Source: Smittium mucronatum (taxonomy: Eukaryota > Kickxellomycota > Harpellomycetes > Harpellales > Legeriomycetaceae). From it: DNA of 10,569 nucleotides. The DNA is taken from positions 6,744 to 17,312 of the forward strand of contig LSSL01000654.1 of NCBI GenBank assembly GCA_001953115.1, read 5' to 3'. Made by a program: the position numbers and the translations under genes. This document shows, one piece after another, positions 1 to 8,737 of this stretch (the first letter of the stretch is position 1; every line of letters begins with the position of its first letter). The notes under the pieces are model-generated. The model ran no database searches. It was not told the DNA's origin and saw only the letters and a list, made by a program, of their open reading frames with translations.

Positions 1-350
1 CAATTTTTATCCAATATTTGTTGCTATAAATACAGATCTATAGCTTTGGTCAGTGAAAAAGATACTTCCTGTCCAGAAAAAGCCACTTTTTTCAAAATAA
101 TTATTGGGCTAAGAGGCGTATATTTTTTACCAATATTAACGGTTTAAAATCAAATCCTATAGCTGAGGTCGAGAAAAAGGAAACTTCTTGTCTAAAAGGA
201 TCCATAATTTACACAGTAATATTGTTCAAAAGGCGACTATTTTCGACCAATATTTTCTAATAGAAACCTATATTTATAACTTTGGTCAAGAAAAATGGCA
301 CTTCCTGTCCAAAAATTGACCATTTTATCTTATTAGAATGAGGTTTTTAC
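1..350. repeat. Degenerate tandem repeat, about 118-bp unit, three copies, running off the left edge
   Basis: Three copies can be aligned by eye, starting at 10, 129 and 246 (periods 119 and 117 bp). Shared blocks are CCAATATT at 11, 130 and 247; a TATAGCT/TATAACT block followed by GGTC; an A-rich stretch; and ACTTCCTGTCC or a two-base variant at 64, 183 and 300. Copies 1 and 2 also share AGGCG at 114 and 231. Over the first 63 bases of the unit I count 41 identities between copies 1 and 2 and 42 between copies 2 and 3, without gaps. The third copy loses similarity near 340-350. The first copy starts close to the window edge, so more units may lie to the left. The divergence says the array is old. 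Confidence 0.82.
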
Positions 351-470
351 AAGTAAAAATCTCATCCCATTATTTTTTACTTTATAAATAATCATGGTTT
401 TTATTACATAATATACCAATTAGATATGGATAAAAATTCTATTATCTTTGCCAAAATCAATTCTTTTTAA
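10..470 (+). pseudogene. Relic reading frame of 39-residue T-S-C repeats
   Basis: The tandem units read as protein in register. Each unit begins S/T-N-I, has I-A/T-x-V at residues 11-14 and T-S-C at residues 19-21, and units 1 and 2 end with K-R-R followed by an aromatic or Leu. Units 2 and 3 are in the same frame (117 bp is 39 codons). Unit 1 is shifted by two extra bases just before 112. Unit 3 has two stops at 258-263 and another at 339-341. After a stop at 354 the frame stays open to a stop at 468-470. I do not recognise the family. Base changes between units are not concentrated at third positions, so there is no sign of present selection. A non-coding satellite is the alternative. Confidence 0.4.
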
Positions 471-645
471 CCAGAAATTTGACCCTGAAAGGGTTAAGAA
501 CACAGTCGACAAATTTTGGACATTTCTTGCTTGGTCAGTCTTTATAAACATAAATTTATCCACTTGATTACTTATGATGTATGAAATACACTTTCGATCG
601 TTTTTATTAACTAATAAACTTCAAATAATGAAATATTTGAAATAA
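424..645 (+). pseudogene. Stop-poor relic coding stretch, unknown family
   Basis: In one frame 424-567 is open for 47 codons and ends in TGA. After that stop the same frame is open for 25 more codons to TAA at 643-645. The first part has ordinary protein-like composition, including the run NQKFDPERVKNTVDKFW, and is less AT-rich than its surroundings. It overlaps the end of the preceding repeat frame in another register, so it could be a continuation of that gene after a frameshift. No start codon or upstream signal is convincing. An open run of this length can occur by chance here. Confidence 0.3.
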
Positions 646-802
646 TTATAGATTTAGGATCAAAAATTTAAACTATGAAGCATCTTTATTTAACGTTTAA
701 TCATCCTTCTTAATAACATAAAATTTTAAAACCACCATTTTTAGTTAAAATTTAATAATTCGAACCGGAAAAAATAAAATTTTTAATAAGTATAAATATT
801 AA

Positions 803-1302
803 AAAATTATAAATCATAAATATTTTTTAATGAGAAAATCTGCTTATTTATATGATCACTATAAAAAAATCATAACTTCTTCACATTTCAAATATGTATT
901 TTTGTTAGATGTTTTTTATTTTAAATCATGAAATAGGTGAAGTTATCCAAATAAAAATTTAGCGATTGGTTATTTAAACACAAAAAAAGTTCAAAATCAC
1001 AAGAAAAAAATGTTTATTGACTTTTATCTGGGAGATCCCTGTCAAGACCAGAATTTTTTTATTTTGTAAACCATTGGCTACTCTTGGATTTATTTAAAAA
1101 CTTACCAATAAATAAATAAAAAATACCGGTTCAAATAAAATTTCAAAATTTTACCATAGAAACCTAGCTTCTAAAATTCATATTTTTAATTACCCAATAA
1201 TTATATTTTTATCTTAGAAACATAATTCCGAAATAGGAAGGTATAAAAATATTAATAGGAAATTTTCCACTCTCAAAGAGAATAACCCATTATATCAAAT
1301 AA
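803..1302 (+). pseudogene. Relic coding stretch with competing frames, unknown family
   Basis: Frame A is open from 803 to a TGA at 929-931 and includes an ATG at 830 followed by RKSAYLYDHYKK. After a second stop at 938-940 it is open again from 941 to TAA at 1067-1069. Frame B runs from 961 to TAA at 1300-1302, with internal stops at 1018, 1117, 1165, 1198 and 1234. The two overlap at 961-1069, so a frameshift within one former gene is plausible. The composition is rich in Lys, Phe, Leu and Ile, as expected for coding DNA under AT bias. There is no recognised domain. Confidence 0.3.
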
Positions 1303-1331
1303 AATCGAGTCTAGTGAAAAGGATTAATTAA

Positions 1332-1713
1332 AAAATTGCCTCGATAAAGGAAAATACAAAAATTATTTCAGATATGCTTGGATATAATTCACGCAATCTA
1401 CTAAGAGATATTAGAAATATTCATATATTTTTAATACATGTAAAGTTTTGGAGCCAACTGAGGAAAAATTTAATTAAAATCGTTACTTAGTATTCCAGGT
1501 CTGTAAGATGAAAAACAAAAGGTTTTTTAAAAATAGAAAAAAATAATCGAATTGCACAATTCAAATTATTAAAGAGATGCAAGTGTATACTCTCAAAAAA
1601 ATCATCAGCATACCTTTTAATGAAATGTTAGATTTTCTCCATTAGAAAATCAGTATAAATTTAAATTATTAATTATAAAAGACAAAAAAGAAATTAAGTG
1701 TTTATTCAAGTAA
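1332..1713 (+). pseudogene. Relic coding stretch, about 127 codons with one frame change
   Basis: From 1332 one frame stays open for 52 codons to a TAG at 1488-1490. It then continues with a single further internal stop (TGA at 1509-1511) to TAG at 1629-1631: 100 codons with two internal stops, where about nine would be expected. A one-base shift near 1622 leads into a 29-codon open run ending at TAA 1711-1713. The inferred peptide is basic, with motifs such as YNSRNLLRDIRN and FKLLKRCKCILSKK. I do not recognise it. It is one of the better plus-strand candidates for a decayed gene. Confidence 0.35.
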
Positions 1714-2314
1714 AATTCAATTAAAAATATTTTAAATTGATGAAAATAATTGGTATAAATCTTTGTTCTTATTGGATATTCCAGCTTAATAATATCTATC
1801 TATTATAATTTTTTTGATTTATTTATCAGAAGAAAAAAAATGAATGGTTACAAAAATGAATAATTAAAATGGTAAAAATATCTAAATTGAAAAACCCTAA
1901 TTCAATCAAGAATTTTGAGCTTTCCAAAATTTTAATTATTGATTTTTAAAGAATTTTTTTTTGCAAAATATATTATTTAACTTAAGAAAAGGATTTCCGA
2001 TTCATATAACACTAAATAAGAACATATTCTATCTTAAATAATGATAATTTTTTTTAAAAAAACCCCATCTCTTTGAAGTAAAAAAATCACAGTGAGTTAA
2101 AGTTTTATACCATGAGTTTTATTACCCCATTAATTATACAACAAAGAAAAATTAATTTACTAAAAAGGATGCGATAAATAGTGAAACGTATAAATTATTA
2201 TCAAATGCTTGAAAATGATATAATTATTGATATTATCGCAATTTTAAATGAAAAAATCATTCATATAATACATAACAAGCGATTAAATAAGTTAATAATC
2301 CCAAAAATGTTTAA
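1714..2314. other. AT-rich stretch without a supported gene
   Basis: All frames are closed by frequent stops apart from short runs. The longest I noted is an 18-codon plus-strand piece near 1731-1787, which might be a tail of the preceding relic. There are many A and T homopolymers. I see no RNA gene and no repeat shared with the rest of the window. Confidence 0.6.
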
Positions 2315-2575
2315 AGTATTTACATAACTCACAAAACAAAATTCCAAGTCTATCAAGTCAAGGGAAATTTATCGAAGGACTGCGCTTGTTTTTTGGGGGA
2401 TTTGAAATTTGATTTTTTTTTAAGTATTATCACTTTTTTAATTTGGATGTTAAAAACCGAGATATAATCATATATTTATTTTGATTTAAAAGTCTATTAA
2501 ACACCATTCTGCTCTTTAATGAATTTTTTAGTTCAAATATTTAGGGAAATTATCCTCAGGAAATTCCTCGTTTAG
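2315..2575 (+). pseudogene. Stop-poor relic coding stretch, unknown family
   Basis: One frame from 2315 to TAG at 2573-2575 gives 86 codons with only two internal stops (TAA at 2465-2467 and 2498-2500). The first 50 codons are open and include KFQVYQVKGNLSKDC followed by a hydrophobic run around residues 33-45 that could once have been a membrane segment. An ATG at 2519 begins a short terminal piece, MNFLVQIFREIILRKF. There is no family match, and downstream the frame breaks up quickly. Chance openness cannot be excluded. Confidence 0.28.
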
Positions 2576-3186
2576 GCCGGAACGAAGTCCCGAAAAAATT
2601 AGGATTTGTCTAATATTTAACAAGATAATTTTTGGATTAGAAGATGAATATTTTATTTTCGTAGATTTTTTAAAATAAATTGTAGATTCTGAATTAAAAA
2701 AATTATCTTATTTAAGAATTAATATATATTTAAAAGAGCTATACGGTTTTAATACAGATAAAAATAGTCCAAAAGTGTTTTTCCCAAGTATTTTGGTCAA
2801 ATTTAAAATTTATCTTGTTGAAAATCCATCCTAACTCATTTATAAAAATGCCTTCATAAAAAAAATTATGTTCAAATTACATATTTTCGTAATAAGTTTA
2901 GCACTTATGTGCATGGGATCCAATAATTTGGATTGAAAAAAATTATTTATTTTTTCCTACAATAAAATTTAAATAAATATGCATCTTAATTCTATCAGAA
3001 TACTTTTAAAAGAATTAAAATATTCTTTATGGATTTTTTTTTTGAAAAGTCGTGATATTATTTTAAAATTCGCATAATTAGGCATTTTTTTATGTTTTTT
3101 AGTGGCTTCTTTGATTGCGAATAAGAATATATAAGATAAAAAGAGTTTTTACCGATTCCCATCCATAATTTTTTCATTTGTTGAAA
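2576..3186. other. AT-rich stretch without a supported gene
   Basis: I find no open frame of note, no RNA gene and no repeat partner here. A slightly more GC-rich patch at about 2572-2592 (GGCCGGAACGAAGTCCCG) contains the end of the preceding relic frame but forms no structure that I can support. Confidence 0.6.
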
Positions 3187-3218
3187 ATTTCATCAAATCG
3201 ATTCATATTTGATGAAAT
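3187..3218. repeat. Perfect 12-bp inverted repeat (hairpin)
   Basis: ATTTCATCAAAT at 3187-3198 is the exact reverse complement of ATTTGATGAAAT at 3207-3218. They are separated by the 8-base loop CGATTCAT. The stem is AT-rich but of mixed sequence, so it is more than a simple A/T run. It has no T-tract typical of a bacterial terminator and no adjoining gene that would assign it a role. Confidence 0.7.
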
Positions 3219-3526
3219 GTAAATCATGGAGAAAATTTGTGTATAATGTAGCAGAAACATAAAAGAAAATTTAAAAATACGCCTTCGAAAATTTTACTGG
3301 TCATTAAAAATAGTTATTTTCAAATCACAACAATTAGATGAATAAAAGAAATCAAAAGGCTCTGAAACCATTTTGAATTCAAAAAAATATCCAGTGATAA
3401 CTTTTGATTTGAATTTAAAATATTTTTTTCTAGTTAATGATAATTTATTAAAAAATCAATCTCTTTTTTTAAACTTTTATTTATTCGGGGATTTTAGTTT
3501 AATTTATTCTCAGCCGATAAATAGGA
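3219..3526. other. AT-rich stretch without a supported gene
   Basis: This is short, stop-rich sequence between the hairpin and the long inverted repeat. The arm of the inverted repeat may extend weakly into its right end, but I could not align it with confidence beyond about 3527. Confidence 0.5.
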
Positions 3527-3870
3527 TACCGGTGCGATAAGTGTATATATTTAAATAGTATTAATTTTTATCAAATAAAAATAACTCTTCAATATTAATT
3601 TATGAAACCTTTTGATTTTACATTAGTTAAAATGGTATAAACCAAAAAAAAAGAGTTTATTAGACACATATTGAAATAATTTCATTATATTAGCGAAAAT
3701 TTATCTGTTTCAATATAATTATTTAATTAAAATAAACTACTATTTATCAATATAACCCTGTTTTTTTCGATAAAAATGGATTATCTATGTTGAAATCTGC
3801 TTAGAAAATAATTTAGTGTTTACTTTAAATATTATTTTTTAACCAAAATAGATAAAAATTGTGAAAATGC
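3527..3870 (+). repeat. Left arm of a long imperfect inverted repeat
   Basis: This arm matches the reverse complement of about 4425-4782. The core 3616-3651 is a perfect 36-bp match to the complement of 4644-4679. Other anchors on nearly the same axis are 3740-3756 with 4540-4556 (17 bp perfect), 3792-3805 with 4493-4506 (14 bp perfect), 3539-3545 with 4764-4770 and 3831-3837 with 4457-4463. Small indels shift the axis by a few bases in the core and by about 13 at the outer end. This is what two once identical copies accumulate over time. The arm has no open frame, and its outer boundary is uncertain by some tens of bases. Confidence 0.85.
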
Positions 3871-4424
3871 ATTGATATACTAGCAGTGAAAAAACTGCGT
3901 TTTATTTATTATGTAAACCATTTAAAACTTTAGGAAAAATAATTTAAAAACACTACATTGTTATTAATTAATAAATCAATGTTTAGGTCATTACTTATTT
4001 ATTTAGTATGCAACATTATTTTTTGATAACATTAATAAAGGTATAATATCATTTTTTGGAATATCGACTTTGAAAATAACCATTTAATTAAAAAGAATAT
4101 TATTCAAAATTAAATTATGAATTTAAGATGTAATATCATTCTCAATGAATCGAAAATTTTCCAATTTTTTTTAAATAATTATATTTATTCTTTCCGTCTT
4201 ATGTTTTAATGTAATCGATATACGCCTTTTTAGTCTAGAAACGTTTAAAGAAGGAAATAAATAAGTCTAAATGGTCTAAATATTAAATTTAAGCGCTAAC
4301 TTAAAAAGTCCTTGAATATAATTTGAGAAAAAAAATCAAAATCAAAATCAATTTATTTTTTTGAATTATGGATTATATCACTGATTTCACTTTAAAATAT
4401 TATAATTATCTTTCAAAAAATCGT
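3871..4424. other. Spacer between the two arms
   Basis: About 550 bp of AT-rich sequence with no open frame large enough for a transposase. Just inside the left arm, 3883-3898 forms a small hairpin (GCAGT, loop GAAAAA, ACTGC). If the whole structure is a transposable element, it is a non-autonomous one. Confidence 0.5.
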
Positions 4425-4782
4425 TTTATTTTGATAATTTTTGTTTTATTCGGTCAAAATAATCGATTTGAAATAATCGATATATATATTTCTCTAAGCA
4501 GATTTCAATATAGATAATTTTATTTTATCAAAAAACAGTGTTATATTGATAAATAGTATTTTATTAAAATTAAATAATTTTATTGATACAGATAAATATT
4601 TGCTAATATAATGCCGTCATTTCAATATATGTCTAATCAAATCTTTTTTTTGGTTTATACCATTTTAACTAATGTAAAATTAAACAATTTCATAAATTAA
4701 TATTGAAAAATTATTTTAAAAAAATATTAATTTTATTTGTCGAAAATTCTTATTATTGAAATGTACACTTTTTTCACTGGTA
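4425..4782 (-). repeat. Right arm of the long imperfect inverted repeat
   Basis: Reverse-complement partner of 3527-3870, with the same anchors as given there. The outer end is supported by CACTGGTA at 4775-4782, which pairs with TACCGGTG at 3527-3534 with one mismatch. The inner end fades near 4425. No target-site duplication could be fixed by eye, because the outer boundaries are diverged and the flanks are low-complexity A/T. Confidence 0.85.
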
Positions 4783-5218
4783 ACTTAATATGAATAAATA
4801 AGTATCATCTTCACATAAGAGTGAAAAATTTCCCAAATTTGAGGAAAATTTTGCGCAATAATACATAAAAAATATTATATTTTTTTCGAAAAATAAAATA
4901 ATATTATATAAAAATCAATTTTATTGATTACGCTAATCCAAAAAACACTTGTTTTTTTAATATAATTTACTGAAATAAATATTTTCATAAAATATATTTA
5001 TAAAATTAAGATATACTCAAAAAATCCACTGTAAATACGGTCTCTCATAGCCTTTGGGCATTGTATAAGGGGGGGGGGTCTCAAACTACACCAATATAGG
5101 AGTATGAAAAACAAATAATTCTGATAGAGCGATTCGTTTAATATAAAAAAAGTTACAATATAAATGCACCTGCTATTTAGGGGAATTTTTTGTAAATATT
5201 TTAACACCCCACTCCCTC
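4783..5218. other. AT-rich stretch with poly-G, no firm gene
   Basis: The first 200 bases are low-complexity A/T. From about 4998 to 5218 two minus-strand frames are fairly open. One runs from a GTG at 5207 to TAA at 4998 for 69 codons. The other, in a different register, has few stops over the same span. Neither resembles a known protein. Both cross the poly-C strand of the homopolymer at 5069-5078. The stretch may be downstream debris of the relic ending at 5219. Confidence 0.45.
5069..5078. repeat. G10 homopolymer
   Basis: Ten consecutive G on the plus strand, in flanks that are mostly A and T. A second run of eleven G lies at 10294-10304. Long G runs are very unlikely by chance at this composition. 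They could be slippage-prone tracts or assembly or sequencing artefacts. Confidence 0.9.
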
Positions 5219-5697
5219 CTATGAACTAGCCAAGGAACTTATATCCAGCTCAGATGGGTAAATTTTAGTTTTATTGATCGCTGAAATAAAAGTTATGAGT
5301 TTGGATAACTGAATAGTACATTTTTGGTAGCTCAGGGTCATTTTTTAAAGTTTTCCAGGTGTATTGGTGTTGAATAATGAACAAAAAAATTGTATTTAGG
5401 ATTGATTAATCAGTTCTCCGCTATTATTTTCGCATACATAATTTTTCCAAATTTTATTTTTCCTATGATCTAAAACATGGGATAATATCCTAGATATATC
5501 TACTTGAGTCTCATCCAACTACTTAGTAACCCCAGATTATTTTTTTTAATATCCGAAATGATTTTATTTTGTTCACTTTGTTCAACCCGATTTCCCATTA
5601 ATTTGAGAGCAGCTCCATATTTGATTCCTTCAGTTAAAATTTTAGTCCAACGCATTTTACCACTTATAAAATTGTATATTTTGCTTTTCAGTGGAGT
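5219..5697 (-). pseudogene. Relic gene with one frame change, likely a former C-terminus
   Basis: Going down from 5697, one frame is open for 65 codons to TAG at 5500-5502 and includes KILTEGIKYGAALKLMGNR and EQSEQNKIISDIKKNN. Overlapping from 5518, a second frame opens with LDETQVDISRILSHVLDHRK, is interrupted at 5396-5398 and 5345-5347, and ends with YPSELDISSLASS and a stop at 5219-5221. Together they read as one mixed-charge, protein-like sequence of about 160 residues with a shift near 5510-5518 and two internal stops. I do not recognise a family. A stop-free plus-strand frame over 5504-5701 is antisense to it. This is among the best relics in the window. Confidence 0.42.
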
Positions 5698-5708
5698 TTA
5701 ATCGGTTA

Positions 5709-5726
5709 TTCAATAAATTTATTGAA
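5709..5726. repeat. Perfect 18-bp palindrome
   Basis: TTCAATAAATTTATTGAA is its own reverse complement, with no spacer. It lies 40 bases before the ATG at 5767 and just upstream (in minus-strand sense) of the relic 5219-5697. A regulatory or protein-binding role is possible, but AT-rich palindromes are common in such DNA. Confidence 0.6.
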
Positions 5727-5766
5727 AAATTTTCATTTTATATTCAATATTTCTCTCGAAAACACA

Positions 5767-5856
5767 ATGAGGATCCTTATTAGTCTCACCATAACTTATT
5801 TATGTAGCCTTATCAGTGCTTTAGCTTTTCCACAACAGCAAATAAATGTTAAATGA
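5767..5856 (+). CDS. Small ORF with a signal-peptide-like start (tentative)
   Basis: ATG at 5767 to TGA at 5854-5856 gives 29 residues. The N-terminus, MRILISLTITYLCSLISALA, has a basic residue, a hydrophobic core and small residues at a possible cleavage site, followed by FPQQQINVK. This is the classic layout of a secretory signal peptide. After the stop the same frame stays open for 19 codons to TAA at 5914-5916, so a longer secreted protein may have been cut by a nonsense change. The opposite strand has a 38-codon open run over 5799-5912, and only one strand is likely to have been coding. It may be chance. Confidence 0.22.
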   Translation: MRILISLTITYLCSLISALAFPQQQINVK

Positions 5857-5912
5857 CATATTTCACCTTCTTTAATTTTTGAATTCTCAAAGATGACATC
5901 CCAAAAAGCTCG
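5796..5912 (-). pseudogene. Short relic open run antisense to the signal-peptide-like ORF
   Basis: A 38-codon stop-free run from 5912 to TAA at 5796-5798 includes AFWDVIFENSKIKEGEIC and a C-C-C triplet. It fits the series of minus-strand stop-poor stretches on either side and could link the relics at 6205 and 5697. Its evidence competes with the plus-strand ORF at 5767, and I cannot decide between them. Confidence 0.22.
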
Positions 5913-6204
5913 CTAACGTAACTGGATATTGGCTCCAAGACTTTTTTTATTATAACAGTTCTGATTCCGATCTTAATATTTATAATATAAGTAAATAGCG
6001 TATTTAATTAAAATATTTTTGTCATTTTTTTTCATTTAAAAAGCTGACTGAATGCTTCATTTTTTTTTGAACATCAAAAAATTATATTTGAACTCCTGAA
6101 CCCAATTTAAACATCATATTTAACGTTTAACAGTATATTTGTATGGTTAGTCACCCCAATAAATCCAAATTAATATGAATGTTTTTCACTTCACGTATTT
6201 TAGG

Positions 6205-6879
6205 CTATATAATAAAAATTTCCAGTTCTATCCAAAAATTTACTACATATTCGAAAAATCCTCCGCATCTCCAAAAAAAATTAGTGCAGTAGTTTTTAAG
6301 TAAAATATAGTTTAATTAACATAGGCTATACTTTTCATCAGTTCCTTGATAAAAATACTGGTGAGACATAAAAACTTTAATTCAAGTTGAAATTATATTC
6401 TACGGGTTTCAACTTACTATTACATATTCGTGCATACGTTTATCGGTATTAATATACTTATTTTGTAACTTTCGATCAGCTGCCCTCAACAAAAAATACC
6501 TGGATTTATACAGCTGCTTTTGATTTTGATACCTGTTGTAAGATTTGAAAAAATATATAAGCCTATCAAGTCCACGTTCTTTTTTTCTGACTTCAAACCA
6601 TTTTTAAAAAAGTTGTTTCATATTGATTACATCCTTCTCTTATCATAAATACAGTTTGTTGTTTTTAAATGATAATTTGTTTTTTGTCGATATTATTTAG
6701 TCTTATAGCATATATTTTTTAATAAATCTTTTCCGTAGTTGGTAACTGTGATATTACTCGAAGGTTTTTTAAGTCTCTTAGGAATTTTTTTTAGGAATCG
6801 GAAATACCACGCTAGGATAAATTGAACGTAGAATTTTTGTAGAATTAATTTTTATTTTGCGCCAAGCTACTTCTTTATT
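6205..6879 (-). pseudogene. Relic gene in a single frame, unknown family
   Basis: All the notable pieces lie in one frame. 6879-6781 is open for 33 codons. 6603-6412 is open for 64 codons and is rich in Arg, Lys, Tyr and Gln (WFEVRKKERGLDRLIYFFK, then RAADRKLQNKYINTDKRM). After four further stops, 6315-6208 is open for 36 codons and includes NFFWRCGGFFEYVVNFW. The middle segment 6780-6604 is stop-rich. The 64-codon run has no start codon and reads like part of a soluble basic protein. It may belong to the same former gene as the relics on either side. No domain is recognised. Confidence 0.36.
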
Positions 6880-6910
6880 TCAATTTTTTAAAAAAACATC
6901 TTTCTTATGT

Positions 6911-7630
6911 TTATTTTAGGCTATTTTTTAGATCTTCGGCTTTTTCGATTATTTCTTTTAAAGCCTTTTCAAAGTGGTTTACCCACACTTCAGCCCTAGC
7001 TGTCTTTTCAGTTATTTGCTCCTTGTTTTTTTGGAAGCTTTTTCGTTAAAATTAGAACATTTAAATCTACCCAACTGCCATTTTAGTCACGAACTTGGTT
7101 GTTTTGGATTTTTCGAGTATATTGTCATATGATTTAAGTGAATAATTTTTTCTGTTATTTTTCCAGTTTCCAGTTATTGCTTTTATGAAATCCTATGTCA
7201 TTTAGAAATATTCTTTGTATAATTTCTGATCTATTTTTCCATTTTTACAAATATTTCTTCAGTCAATTTTTATCAAAAAAATATTTGGTAATATAATTAT
7301 GCTGAAATTCGATGAAAATGAATTCACCGTTTTAAATTATCTTCAAACCTCCCAGATATATTCAGAAACTTTTTTGGCCGAGGTTTCTATGTTTTTTCCA
7401 GTTTCAGCAAAAATTACAAATTTATTATGAAATAAGAATTTTGGTTCTATATTTCCGGTTTTTCGGTTACAAATTTTTGAGAAAGGTTATTATCTGATCA
7501 TGCTGTTTATACCCCCATTCAGTTAAGGAAGAAATATGGTTAGTAATACCAATTTATTTGATAAATTTTCCGTAAAGTATCCTATTACTGATTCCACTTT
7601 AGTAGATATCATCAAAAAATCAACTAATCT
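6911..7630 (-). pseudogene. Relic gene in a single frame with a helical, charged C-terminal end
   Basis: One frame holds for about 240 codons with 12 internal stops, where about 21 would be expected. Open runs are 7630-7526 (35 codons), 7486-7346 (47 codons, with EPKFLFHNKFVIFAETGKN), 7192-7070 (41 codons, with YDNILEKSKTTKFVTKMAVG) and 7045-6914 (44 codons, with EQITEKTARAEVWVNHFEKA). Four stops cluster at 7069-7046. The last run is rich in Glu, Lys and Ala with regularly spaced hydrophobics, which suggests a long helix or coiled coil. It ends at TAA 6911-6913, a plausible true C-terminus. No family is recognised. Confidence 0.42.
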
Positions 7631-7773
7631 TTAGCCTGTTTGTCTTAGGCCGAAAAAAATGGAGATCTTTATTCTTTACAGAAATATTCCATTTTTATTT
7701 AAAAAATACATTATATTTTTAATATACGTGTTAAATTATCCGAGGAATATTAATGTAATTGTTTCGATTTCAA

Positions 7774-8673
7774 CTATTTCTCTTTCAGGTATTTGTTTTT
7801 AGGCTTTATTTTTTTCTTTCCATGATGAGGGATGCGGAATATTAACATAAATAAAATAACTTCAGAGTACCATAGGTCATTATAAAAATATTTTTGCGGT
7901 CAATCAGTGAAGAGGTTAGCGTAAATACCAGATGATAAGACCATTTTTTTACATAAATAGAATATCCTCGTCTGAGGTGCCTTAAATGCGATTTTGAATT
8001 GATCAAAGAATATTCGCGCATTTTCAGGCGTAATTTTAGGCTAAATTTTCTTTATTGGAGCCCGAGAACCTTTTTTTTTTTGTACTTTGTAAACATCCAT
8101 TATAATAATTATGTATTTTTTACTAAGACGCTAAAAATTTATAGAATTTCCTTGATGTGCCTATATTTTGGTAAGTTTGTTTTTTTACTATTAAGCTGGG
8201 GTCACCGCTTTGATTTTTTAACAAAAGGTCAAATAATAGCTCCCAATATTAATATGAAATTCATGGCATTTTCTCAGTTTAGCGGCCTTGGAATACGAGT
8301 TTACATGATCGTGCCGTTCTATTCCAATTTTTTGCTGTAATTTTTTTAAAGAAAATTCACTATCCAGTAATTTTTCATTTATGAAAACACAGAAATAATT
8401 ATCCTCTAGTTCGATTCGGTAATTTAATAATCAGAAGTTTTTCTACCAGCTTTCGATTCCATCGCTTGTAAGAACTCACTGATTTTTTTTTTCGAAATCA
8501 AGGTTGTCATACAGTATCTAACCACTTTTTAGGATATTCACTTAGCAATCAATTAGTGGTATCTTTGATTTATTTCTCAATAAATATTTCTTAACCTTTA
8601 TTTTCTGCGCTTTAAAACTAATAGGGATTTTCCATAATTTATAACTTCCCATCTTCCTATTATTTTGGTCATT
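7774..8673 (-). pseudogene. Large relic gene, 300 codons in one frame
   Basis: From 8673 to TAG at 7774-7776 a single frame has 13 internal stops in about 300 codons, half the expected number, and five of these cluster at 8161-8220. Open runs are 8673-8545 (43 codons), 8430-8221 (70 codons, with FINEKLLDSEFSLKKLQQK) and 8130-7777, where 118 codons contain only two stops (8041-8043 and 7900-7902) and include PKITPENARIFFDQFK. An antisense plus-strand frame over 7999-8340 is open for 113 codons in exact codon register. It is rich in Phe, Leu and Tyr, as expected for a shadow. The product is unknown. The frame is close enough to its neighbours to be part of one very large former gene. Confidence 0.43.
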
Positions 8674-8737
8674 TTACAGGATGAATTATTCAGGATTTTT
8701 TAGGATACTTATTTTTTATATATATTTCTTATTCCTA

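Noticed and set aside
1..350. CRISPR array
   Set aside because: The units are diverged along their whole length, with no short identical repeats separated by unique spacers.
482..494. Small hairpin ACCCT-GAA-AGGGT
   Set aside because: A 5-bp stem with a 3-base loop is too small to mean anything on its own.
4998..5207. A 69-codon minus-strand open frame starting at GTG
   Set aside because: It has hydrophobic, low-complexity content and no family, and it crosses a poly-C tract. A second frame is equally open. Such a length is expected by chance a few times in this window.
5205..5220. C-rich tract, G-rich on the minus strand, as a possible quadruplex or ribosome-binding site
   Set aside because: The G runs are too uneven for a clear quadruplex, and the setting is eukaryotic, so a Shine-Dalgarno reading does not apply.
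5504..5701. A 65-codon plus-strand open frame
   Set aside because: It is antisense to the relic at 5219-5697, which reads as a better protein.
7999..8340. A 113-codon plus-strand open frame, the longest in the window
   Set aside because: It starts with TTG, is rich in Phe, Leu and Tyr, and lies in exact antisense register to a minus-strand relic of more normal composition. It is most likely a shadow, although chance or true coding cannot be fully excluded.
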